Shown here: positions 7,724 to 13,212 of the stretch, one piece after another
Numbering within the stretch: the stretch's first letter is position 1
Layout: the number at the start of each line of letters is the position of its first letter
Assembly (NCBI GenBank): GCA_946540675.1
Contig: CAMNIW010000013.1
Location: 1 to 13,914, forward strand
Origin: an uncultured Clostridia bacterium
Lineage (GTDB): Bacteria > Bacillota > Clostridia > Christensenellales > Borkfalkiaceae
Reading direction: 5' to 3'
Length of the DNA stretch: 13,914 nt
The notes under the pieces: model-generated
What the model was told of the DNA's origin: nothing
What the model saw: only the letters and a program-made list of their open reading frames with translations
The model's database searches: none
Made by a program: the position numbers and the translations under genes

Positions 7724-7924
7724 ATGGCAAGAGCAAGAAAAGATTCTCACCCGATCACGATCCGCATGGAACAAGGGCTGTATGATAGGTTAGAGAAATA
7801 CTGTAAACAATCGGGACAACCCAAAACGGTTGCGCTTGAACGTGCGTTGACAAACTATATTGATCTGTACGACAAAAAAGAAGCAGAATATGCAAAACTA
7901 AAAAAGAGGCCGCGTTCACAATAA
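7724..7924 (+). CDS. Small ribbon-helix-helix (CopG/Arc-like) protein
   Basis: 66 aa: a basic N-terminus (MARARK), a beta strand HPITIRME (9-16), helix GLYDRLEKYCKQSG (18-31), then helix TVALERALTNYIDLYDKK (35-52) and a basic tail. This is the ribbon-helix-helix pattern of small dimeric DNA-binding proteins. I chose ATG 7724 because GGAGGGG (7712-7718) precedes it at a good distance. The same frame stays open upstream to an ATG at 7661, but that lies inside the specificity gene without a ribosome site. The gene starts 2 nt after the specificity stop and is certainly in the same operon. It may repress the RM promoter, where a 12-bp inverted repeat lies; an antitoxin-like role without a toxin partner is less likely. 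Confidence 0.75.
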   Translation: MARARKDSHPITIRMEQGLYDRLEKYCKQSGQPKTVALERALTNYIDLYDKKEAEYAKLKKRPRSQ

Positions 7925-7925
7925 T

Positions 7926-7954
7926 TTATCAATTCCCCCGCCTACCTATATAAT
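7926..7954 (+). promoter_or_regulatory. Possible promoter of the 59-aa ORF
   Basis: TTATCA (7926-7931, four of six matches to TTGACA) and TATAAT (7949-7954) are 17 bp apart, directly after the stop of the ribbon-helix-helix gene. The leader to the next gene would be about 90 nt. A TTGACT at 7982-7987 has no good -10 partner. Confidence 0.45.
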
Positions 7955-8011
7955 GCCGTCGGATTGTAGCAAAACAGGTGCTTGACTTTTCCGTTTTTTA
8001 GAGCAATACCT

Positions 8012-8045
8012 ATTCTCCAAGCCGCAAGGCAAAAAAAAGGAGAAT
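8012..8045 (+). promoter_or_regulatory. Hairpin that could mask the ribosome site of the 59-aa ORF
   Basis: ATTCTCC (8012-8018) pairs with GGAGAAT (8039-8045), which contains the Shine-Dalgarno GGAG. Inside it, GCC GCAA GGC (8021-8030) makes a small GNRA-type hairpin, followed by eight A. Folding would hide the ribosome site, so translation may be conditional. Confidence 0.5.
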
Positions 8046-8049
8046 GGAA

Positions 8050-8229
8050 ATGCCTATTTCAGATAAAAAGCGGGAAGGACAGGAGAATTACGCGGTCGCG
8101 ATGGCGATTATGAAGGAAATGAAAGCCAAGGGGATCATAAACAAAGAGGACATTTTGTTCGTCGAAGCGAAACTCGCGGAGCGTTTCAAACCGTACTGGC
8201 GCTATAAAGAATTTGAGTTCGATCTGTAA
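8050..8229 (+). CDS. Small conserved-looking protein, unknown function
   Basis: 59 aa, acidic and basic residues mixed, with no membrane segment. It appears to hold two helices: EGQENYAVAMAIMKEMKAKG (9-28), then KEDILFVEAKLAERFK (32-47), joined by GIIN. This helix, GxI turn, acidic helix pattern recalls the short SHOCT-like ORFs often found next to recombinases in Bacillota elements, but I cannot assign it. I prefer ATG 8050 to ATG 8044 because GGAG (8039-8042) is 7 nt before 8050 and touches 8044. It may be a leftover of the element that brought the RM genes, since no recombinase remains. The GC-balanced codon use is closer to the host than to the RM genes. Confidence 0.6.
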   Translation: MPISDKKREGQENYAVAMAIMKEMKAKGIINKEDILFVEAKLAERFKPYWRYKEFEFDL

Positions 8230-8253
8230 AAAACCCGTAAAATCAAGGGTTTT
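8230..8253 (+). terminator. Weak hairpin after the 59-aa ORF
   Basis: AAAACCC (8230-8236) pairs with GGGTTTT (8247-8253) with a 10-nt loop, directly after the stop. The T-run lies within the stem, so it is at best a weak terminator. Confidence 0.35.
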
Positions 8254-8260
8254 CGGCACA

Positions 8261-8311
8261 ATGCACCCCACCCCTAAAAATGCACCCCATTTCGATAGGT
8301 GGGGTGCATTT
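8261..8311. repeat. ATGCACCCCA direct and inverted repeats at the island's right end
   Basis: ATGCACCCCA occurs at 8261-8270 and again at 8280-8289, and inverted as TGGGGTGCAT at 8300-8309. The second and third copies extend to a perfect 12-bp stem, 8278-8289 with 8300-8311, with a 10-nt loop. It may be an element end or a terminator; only a short T-run follows. Confidence 0.75.
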
Positions 8312-8320
8312 GTCTAAAAT
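8310..8320. repeat. Right copy of the 11-bp direct repeat flanking the island
   Basis: TTGTCTAAAAT, identical to 4561-4571. It starts within the last bases of the ATGCACCCCA palindrome. Confidence 0.35.
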
Positions 8321-8339
8321 TAGAGTTATACTTCAAAAG

Positions 8340-8373
8340 ACCGCAGGCGCCGTTAAGGTGCCTGCGGTATTTT
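8340..8373 (+). terminator. Strong orphan terminator
   Basis: ACCGCAGGCGCC (8340-8351) pairs with GGTGCCTGCGGT (8357-8368), a 12-bp stem with one G-U pair and loop GTTAA, followed by ATTTT. No host gene stands directly before it, so it may once have ended a gene now displaced. Between 8374 and 8458 I see nothing further. Confidence 0.8.
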
Positions 8374-8458
8374 GTCCGAGAGCGAGCGGCGAGAAAAGAA
8401 AGGTTTGTTCCGTTTTCGCCCCGTTCCGCACAGGGCAGGTCGCAAAAAGAGTTCACGC

Positions 8459-8487
8459 TCAGTACATTTTAAGAAAACTTGTACTGA
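8459..8487. promoter_or_regulatory. Operator-like inverted repeat upstream of the signalling operon
   Basis: TCAGTACA (8459-8466) and TGTACTGA (8480-8487) form a perfect 8-bp inverted repeat with a 13-bp centre. It ends 15 bp before the -35 box, a position suited to an activator. Confidence 0.5.
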
Positions 8488-8502
8488 ATATTTGTTCCGC
8501 AA

Positions 8503-8531
8503 TTGACAAAAACGCGGCATTACTTTATAAT
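8503..8531 (+). promoter_or_regulatory. Perfect-consensus promoter, leaderless arrangement
   Basis: TTGACA (8503-8508), a 17-bp spacer and TATAAT (8526-8531). The expected start of transcription, about 8538, falls 0-2 nt before the ATG at 8540. There is no ribosome site between -10 and ATG. Confidence 0.85.
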
Positions 8532-8539
8532 AAAATTCG

Positions 8540-10636
8540 ATGAGTAAAGATAAAAAAGCCATAAAACGATTTTTTCACGGATTGACGTTCAATACGATAG
8601 GGGCGATAATAGTTTTGCTTTTCGTCTTTCAGGTGATAGTAAGCACGATAGGTTACTTGATTTTCACCAGGTATTTGAGCAAAGAGTATAACGAATCGGC
8701 GTTTTGCACGGCGACTACGGCGTCCGCTCTCGTCAGCGGCGACGACGTCTCGGCGTTTCTCGACCAAAAAGACGACATACTCGAAGATCGCGACACCGAA
8801 ACCGTGAGAAGGTATAAAGAGTGCGTTTCCCGTATCGGGCTACTTTGCGACACTCAGGACGTAAACGTCATCTACGTAATAGCGGTAAACCCCGATTATA
8901 AGTCGTTCGTTTCGGTAATAAACTGTCCCAACAAAAACAGCGGCTATACGCCGTGGGAGATAGGCAAGGTCGTCGACACGTCGGAAGTCGAACATAACGC
9001 TTTTTACGGCACGTATAAGCAAATGTATGAAGAAGGGCTTGAGCGCGGCACGGTAATGCGCACCGAAAACCTGCACGGAGCGGTGCCGCACGTGACTTCG
9101 GCCGTTCCGCTTAAAGACCATACGGGAAAAGTCGTTTCGCTCCTTTGCGTTCAGCGCACGATGGGCGAACTGACGACCGGTCGCGGCAAATACCTGCGGC
9201 AGGTGATTTTTTCCGCGGTCGGACTTATGATATTGTGCACGATCTTTACGACGCTGTATATAAAGCGGCATTTCATACTCCCGATAAAGCATATATCCGA
9301 CGAAGCGGCGCGTTTTGCGACCGAAAACAGCGCGCCGGAAAAACCGCTTTCGAGCGAAATGACAAAAATAAGCGAATTATCCGAACTTATGACGGGTATA
9401 AACGAAATGGAAGGCAAAACGCTCGAATATATCGAAAATCTGTCTTCTGTCATTTCCGAAAAACAGCGTATGGGCGCCGAACTGCATATAGCGAGTCTTA
9501 TTCAGGAAGGCTCTATCCCGTCCATATTTCCCCCGTATCCCGACCGCAAGGAATTCGACATTTTCGCTTCGATGACCCCCGCAAAGGAAGTCGGCGGCGA
9601 CTTTTACGATTTCTTCCTTATAGACGACGACAAACTCGCGATGGTCATGGCGGACGTTTCGGGCAAGGGAGTGCCTGCGGCGCTGTTTATGATGGTAACC
9701 AAAATACTTATTAACGAACGCGCGATGATGGGCGGTTCGCCCGCGGAAGTGCTGACTTTCGTAAACGACCGCATTTGCGACAACAACAAGGCGGAAATGT
9801 TCGTCACCGTGTGGCTGGGCATACTCGACTTAAAGACGGGCGTCGTTACCGCCGCCAACGCCGGACACGACGATCCCGCGGTTTGCGGCAAGGACGGAAA
9901 ATTCCGTATAGTAAAGAACAAGCACGGACTTGTCGTCGGCGCGATGAAAGGCGTTAAGTACAGCGACTTCGAGATAAAACTCGAAGAAGGCGACAAGATA
10001 TTCCTTTACACCGACGGCGTTCCCGAAGCGACCGACGCCGAACAAAAACTGTTTACGCAGGACGGCATGATAGAAGCGCTCGACAAGGCGGCGGACCGCT
10101 CGCCCAAACAGGTGGTAGAAGCGGTCTGGTCAGGAATAAACGCTTTTGTAAAAGACGCGCCGCAGTTCGACGACGTGACGATGCTGTGTCTCGAATACAG
10201 GGGGGCAAGCGGAGAAGTGAGAGAAAACGATTCTTACACGATAAGACTCGCCGCAACGGAAGAAAACCTTGCCAAGGCGATAGAATTCGTAAACGCCCGA
10301 CTTGAAAGCGCGGGCGCGAGCGAAAAGACGCTTATGCAGGTAGAACTCGCGGTGGAAGAGATCTTTATAAACATAGCGCATTACGCCTATTCGCCCGAAA
10401 CGGGTTACGCGGATATAAGCGTAACCTTAGAAGACGGCAAAAAGGCGGTAATACGCTTTACCGACAACGGGAGACCTTACGATCCGCTCGCCGCCGACGA
10501 TCCCGACGTAACGCTTTCCGCCGAAGACAGAAAGATAGGCGGACTCGGCGTGTTTATGGTCAAAAAGATAGCGGACGCCGTAAACTACCGCTATGAAGAC
10601 GGTAAAAATATACTTACAATGGAGAAGACGTTTTGA
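8540..10636 (+). CDS. Membrane sensor with HAMP, SpoIIE-type PP2C phosphatase and RsbW-like HATPase domains
   Basis: 698 aa. Membrane helices lie at ~17-42 and ~222-241 and enclose an extracellular sensing domain of ~180 residues (Cache-like by position and length). A HAMP-type region (~242-295) and a helix (~297-325) connect to the PP2C domain (~335-555). Its metal ligands are in place: Asp354 in GGDFYD, Asp372 in ADVSGKG and the FDD of FDDVT (543-545). The C-terminal HATPase (~565-698) resembles anti-sigma kinases: N-box EEIFINIAHYAY (606-617), DNGRP (642-646) and GGLGVFMV (667-674). In known partner-switching systems the phosphatase dephosphorylates a STAS protein and the HATPase kinase phosphorylates it; here both sit in one chain. 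The likely target is the STAS protein two genes downstream. The start has no ribosome site and appears leaderless. Confidence 0.92.
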   Translation: MSKDKKAIKRFFHGLTFNTIGAIIVLLFVFQVIVSTIGYLIFTRYLSKEYNESAFCTATTASALVSGDDVSAFLDQKDDILEDRDTETVRRYKECVSRIGLLCDTQDVNVIYVIAVNPDYKSFVSVINCPNKNSGYTPWEIGKVVDTSEVEHNAFYGTYKQMYEEGLERGTVMRTENLHGAVPHVTSAVPLKDHTGKVVSLLCVQRTMGELTTGRGKYLRQVIFSAVGLMILCTIFTTLYIKRHFILPIKHISDEAARFATENSAPEKPLSSEMTKISELSELMTGINEMEGKTLEYIENLSSVISEKQRMGAELHIASLIQEGSIPSIFPPYPDRKEFDIFASMTPAKEVGGDFYDFFLIDDDKLAMVMADVSGKGVPAALFMMVTKILINERAMMGGSPAEVLTFVNDRICDNNKAEMFVTVWLGILDLKTGVVTAANAGHDDPAVCGKDGKFRIVKNKHGLVVGAMKGVKYSDFEIKLEEGDKIFLYTDGVPEATDAEQKLFTQDGMIEALDKAADRSPKQVVEAVWSGINAFVKDAPQFDDVTMLCLEYRGASGEVRENDSYTIRLAATEENLAKAIEFVNARLESAGASEKTLMQVELAVEEIFINIAHYAYSPETGYADISVTLEDGKKAVIRFTDNGRPYDPLAADDPDVTLSAEDRKIGGLGVFMVKKIADAVNYRYEDGKNILTMEKTF

Positions 10637-11190
10637 CAAAGATAGATAAAGCGATCAAGTTTGCCGCGGACGCGCATTCGGGGCAAAAGAGAAAACTCGG
10701 CGGAGCGCCGTACATATTGCATCCTTTGGAAGCGGCGGCGATAGCCGCAAGGCTCACGTCCGACGAAGACGTGATGTGCGCCGCGGTCTTGCACGACGCG
10801 GTGGAAGACACTGCCGTTACGGCGGAAACTATACGCCGCGAATTCGGTGACAGGGTAGCGGATCTCGTTTCGGCGGAAACCGAAAACAAGCGGGAAGACC
10901 TTCCGCCCGAAATCACGTGGCGTATCCGCAAAGAAGAAACCATAGAGCATCTTATGACCGTCAAAGATAAAGACGTAAAGATACTCTGGCTTGCCGACAA
11001 GTTATCCAATATGCGCTCGATAGTCAACGCGTATCTGAAAATCGGCGACGCGCTGTGGGAGAAATTCCACCAAAAAGACAAAAAAATGCACGAATGGTAT
11101 TATAGGAGCGTTGAAAAGGCTCTCGAAAGCGATTTCGGGAACACGCAGGAGTTTCTGGAATACCGCAACTTACTCAATTTAATTTTTTGA
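10633..11190 (+). CDS. Stand-alone RelA/SpoT-type HD hydrolase (small alarmone hydrolase-like)
   Basis: 185 aa, matching only the HD hydrolase half of RelA/SpoT; no synthetase or regulatory domain is present. The metal and catalytic residues of the family are all there: His30 in YILHP, His54-Asp55 in LHDAVED, Glu58-Asp59, Asp122 in ADKLSN and Asn126. Such short enzymes remove the 3'-pyrophosphate of (p)ppGpp to end the stringent response; other nucleotide substrates are possible. The start is a TTG at 10633 that overlaps the previous stop as TTGA, with GGAGAAG (10621-10627) as ribosome site, so translation is coupled to the sensor phosphatase. The next gene follows after 12 nt. This ties alarmone turnover to the signalling unit, although the functional link is inference. 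Confidence 0.88.
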   Translation: MTKIDKAIKFAADAHSGQKRKLGGAPYILHPLEAAAIAARLTSDEDVMCAAVLHDAVEDTAVTAETIRREFGDRVADLVSAETENKREDLPPEITWRIRKEETIEHLMTVKDKDVKILWLADKLSNMRSIVNAYLKIGDALWEKFHQKDKKMHEWYYRSVEKALESDFGNTQEFLEYRNLLNLIF

Positions 11191-11202
11191 CAGGAGAACT
11201 TT

Positions 11203-12372
11203 ATGAACTACAAGGAAGAAGGCGAGACTCTCAGACTCTTTTTGGAAGGAAGAATAGATTCTTCCAACGCGGCGACGGTAGAAAAAGACATCTTTTCGGC
11301 CATTGAAAGCAATTCGGGCAAAACCCCGATAATCGACGCCGACAAGTTGGAATACATTTCTTCCGCAGGACTCAGAATTGTACTTAAACTCAAAAAAGCC
11401 TATCCGGACATTAGTCTTATCAACGTAAATTCCGACGTGTACGAAATTTTCGATATGACGGGATTTACCGAGATGATGGAAATACAAAAGGCGTATCGCA
11501 GGATATCCGTCGACGGGTGCGAAGTCATAGGTCAGGGTGCCAACGGCAAAGTGTACCGCATAAACGACGACACCGTGGTAAAGGTCTACCTTAATCCCGA
11601 CAGTCTGGACGATATACGCCGCGAGCGCGACCTTGCGAAAAAAGCGTTCGTTCTCGGCATACCCACCGCCATTTCCTACGACATAGCGAGAGTGGGCGAC
11701 GGTTACGGCACGGTTTACGAACTTCTTAACGCCGAATCGTTCGCGAAACTCATCGCGTCCGAGCCCGAAAACATAAACCGTTACGTGGATATGTACGTCG
11801 AACTTCTCAAAAAGATACATTCCACGCTCGTCAAAAGGGGCGATATGCCCGACATGAAAGAAACGGCGGTAAAATGGGCGGAGTTCGACAGGGATTACCT
11901 TCCGCAAGAGACGGGCGACAAGTTGGTAAAGTTGGTAAAAGCCGTTCCCGAAGACGACCATATGATGCACGGCGATTATCACGTCAAAAACGTGATGATG
12001 CAGTCGGGCGAAGTTCTTCTTATAGATATGGATACGTTGTGCGTAGGCAACCCCGTATTCGAACTCGGTTCGATGTTCAACGCGTATAAGGGATTTTCCG
12101 CGCTCGATCCGAGCGTTTCGATGTCATTTTTGGGACTTCCGCACGAAACTTGCGTAGAGATTTGGGAAAAATCGCTAAAAAAGTATATCGGCGGAGACCA
12201 AGCGAAGATCGACGACGCGGAAAAGAAAGCGGCGATCGTCGGGTATATGCGCCTTTTAAGGCGTCTTGTGCGCCGCGGCGGAGCAAACGACCCGAAAGGG
12301 AAAGAAGCGATCGACTTCTACGTTGCAGAACTCACAAGGCTCGTCGCGTCCGTGGACACGCTCGTATTATAA
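11203..12372 (+). CDS. STAS domain fused to an APH-like phosphotransferase
   Basis: 389 aa. Residues ~1-100 form a STAS (anti-sigma antagonist-like) domain: GETLRLFLEGRIDSSNA, then LEYISSAGLRIVLKL, where Ser54 occupies the usual phosphorylated position. Residues ~104-389 have the aminoglycoside phosphotransferase/choline-kinase fold: Gly-rich loop GQGANGKVY (110-118), Lys127 in VVKVY, catalytic loop HGDYHVKN (256-263) with Asp258 and Asn263, and metal-binding Asp275 in LLIDMD. All key residues are intact, so it should be an active kinase; its substrate could be a small molecule or a protein. The ribosome site AGGAGAA (11192-11197) is good. It is the third gene of the operon after the phosphatase and the HD hydrolase. 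I infer that the sensor's kinase and phosphatase domains set the state of Ser54, and that this controls the attached kinase. Confidence 0.9.
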   Translation: MNYKEEGETLRLFLEGRIDSSNAATVEKDIFSAIESNSGKTPIIDADKLEYISSAGLRIVLKLKKAYPDISLINVNSDVYEIFDMTGFTEMMEIQKAYRRISVDGCEVIGQGANGKVYRINDDTVVKVYLNPDSLDDIRRERDLAKKAFVLGIPTAISYDIARVGDGYGTVYELLNAESFAKLIASEPENINRYVDMYVELLKKIHSTLVKRGDMPDMKETAVKWAEFDRDYLPQETGDKLVKLVKAVPEDDHMMHGDYHVKNVMMQSGEVLLIDMDTLCVGNPVFELGSMFNAYKGFSALDPSVSMSFLGLPHETCVEIWEKSLKKYIGGDQAKIDDAEKKAAIVGYMRLLRRLVRRGGANDPKGKEAIDFYVAELTRLVASVDTLVL

Positions 12373-12384
12373 CGAAAAGAATAA

Positions 12385-12531
12385 AAACGGATCACGGCGC
12401 ATTTCGAGAGTTACGACCCGAAAACGGGGAAAGGACTTTTCAACGAAGGTTTTTCGAGTCGGAATCTTCTCGCCTTCGAAAAGCTTTCTTATCCCGAAGG
12501 CGGCGAAGTTATAGACGAATATTTTGAATAA
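12385..12531 (+). pseudogene. 3' remnant of a lost gene (possible glycosidase C-terminus)
   Basis: This frame has no start codon, follows a stop at 12382, and stays open for 48 codons to TAA (12529-12531). It reads like real protein: HFESYDPKTGKGLFNEGFSS, then RNLLAFEKLSYPEGG and a charged end EVIDEYFE. The YDPxTGxGL...F pattern is reminiscent of the C-terminal part of GH63/trehalase-type glycosidases; this is a weak recognition. The upstream part of the gene is missing, replaced by the end of the signalling operon. Codon use is host-like. Confidence 0.4.
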
Positions 12532-12542
12532 AATAAATTAAG

Positions 12543-12576
12543 TCCGGCGGCGATAAAAATTTTTATCGCCGCCGGA
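12543..12576. terminator. Perfect 34-bp palindrome, probable bidirectional transcription stop
   Basis: The arms TCCGGCGGCGATAAAAA (12543-12559) and TTTTTATCGCCGCCGGA (12560-12576) are fully complementary with no spacer. GC-rich arms meet in an A/T apex. No T-run follows (AGTTTATGG), so it is not a classical terminator. It lies between the signalling operon and the next promoter. Confidence 0.7.
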
Positions 12577-12625
12577 AGTTTATGGCAAAAAATTAAAGAG
12601 TAAATGGATTTTTTACCGTCGCCCG

Positions 12626-12634
12626 TGCTATAAT
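12626..12634 (+). promoter_or_regulatory. Extended -10 promoter of the small membrane protein
   Basis: TGCTATAAT is an extended -10 (TATAAT at 12629-12634). The -35 region is poor (TGGATT, 12605-12610). The leader would be about 70 nt. Confidence 0.6.
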
Positions 12635-12713
12635 ACGCTTAATCAAGTCGCATACTCCATAACACGAATATGCTTTACCTTTGCGGTTTGAAATGAAAAG
12701 CCGGGGGTAAAAT

Positions 12714-13070
12714 ATGTATACGACGACAAAAGTGTTTATATGGATCGGGGCGGCGCTTAATTTTTTGAACGTTTTTATAAATATCCGACGGGATTATTTG
12801 CTTGTCGTGTTTTTTGCGATTTTGGCGGTCGCCGGTCTTGCGATAGCAGTCCTGGCGACGATGAAACTCTCCGAAGCCGAAAAGAAATCGGACATTACAG
12901 CGTTCGGGGTGCTGGCTTTGCTGTTTTGCGGACTTGTCGGCGGAATACTTATGCTTTGTCTTAAAGACGAGCAACTGCCCAACTACAAAAAACCCGACGG
13001 AACCAAGACCATAGAAGAGCGGATCGCGGAAGAAACGGCAAAGAAGGAAGACGACAAAAACGAACTGTAA
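12714..13070 (+). CDS. Small membrane protein, three helices, unknown function
   Basis: 118 aa. Hydrophobic segments at ~7-24 (VFIWIGAALNFLNVFINI), ~28-50 and ~61-83 should cross the membrane. The first loop is short and basic (RRD) and the second is charged (KLSEAEKKSD). The C-terminal ~35 residues are strongly charged (EERIAEETAKKEDDKNEL) and likely cytoplasmic. I see no catalytic motif and do not recognise the family. The start has GGGGG (12703-12707) as ribosome site. The gene stands alone, with an extended -10 promoter before it and a GC-rich hairpin after it. Confidence 0.75.
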   Translation: MYTTTKVFIWIGAALNFLNVFINIRRDYLLVVFFAILAVAGLAIAVLATMKLSEAEKKSDITAFGVLALLFCGLVGGILMLCLKDEQLPNYKKPDGTKTIEERIAEETAKKEDDKNEL

Positions 13071-13084
13071 AAAACGGGAAACGG

Positions 13085-13112
13085 GCGGCGGAGCAAATTT
13101 TTGCTCCGCCGC
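13085..13112 (+). terminator. GC-rich hairpin after the small membrane protein
   Basis: GCGGCGGAGCAAA (13085-13097) and TTTGCTCCGCCGC (13100-13112) form 13 bp with a TT loop, followed by TTAAAATTTA. Its build, GC arms with an A/T apex, resembles the palindrome at 12543-12576. Confidence 0.7.
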
Positions 13113-13145
13113 TTAAAATTTATTGAGATTTTGCGTTAAAGCATA

Positions 13146-13174
13146 AAGACAAAACGCTTTCGTTATGATATAAT
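13146..13174 (+). promoter_or_regulatory. Promoter of the 3'-truncated lipoprotein gene
   Basis: AAGACA (13146-13151, four of six matches), a 17-bp spacer and TATAAT (13169-13174), with TG at 13166-13167 making an extended -10. The ribosome site GGGGG is at 13203-13207. Confidence 0.75.
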
Positions 13175-13212
13175 ACAAAAAAACGGTTTTCAGGCTTGTT
13201 TCGGGGGCTTAT

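Noticed and set aside
4372..8540. tRNA-targeted integration with att sites
   Set aside because: No copy of the tRNA-Val 3' end is visible on the right of the island and there is no integrase; only the unrelated 11-bp repeat was kept as a weak lead.
8280..8543. Possible 87-codon gene on the + strand
   Set aside because: It runs through the palindrome, the strong terminator at 8340-8373 and the promoter at 8503-8531, and lacks a ribosome site.
11179..11982. Minus-strand frame of 267 codons
   Set aside because: Opposite the STAS-kinase gene; composition rich in Val, Phe, Tyr and Arg, typical of a shadow frame.
12150..12527. + strand frame of 125 codons overlapping the end of the kinase gene
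   Set aside because: Arginine-rich shadow of the kinase frame; the protein-like signal after 12385 is in a different frame.
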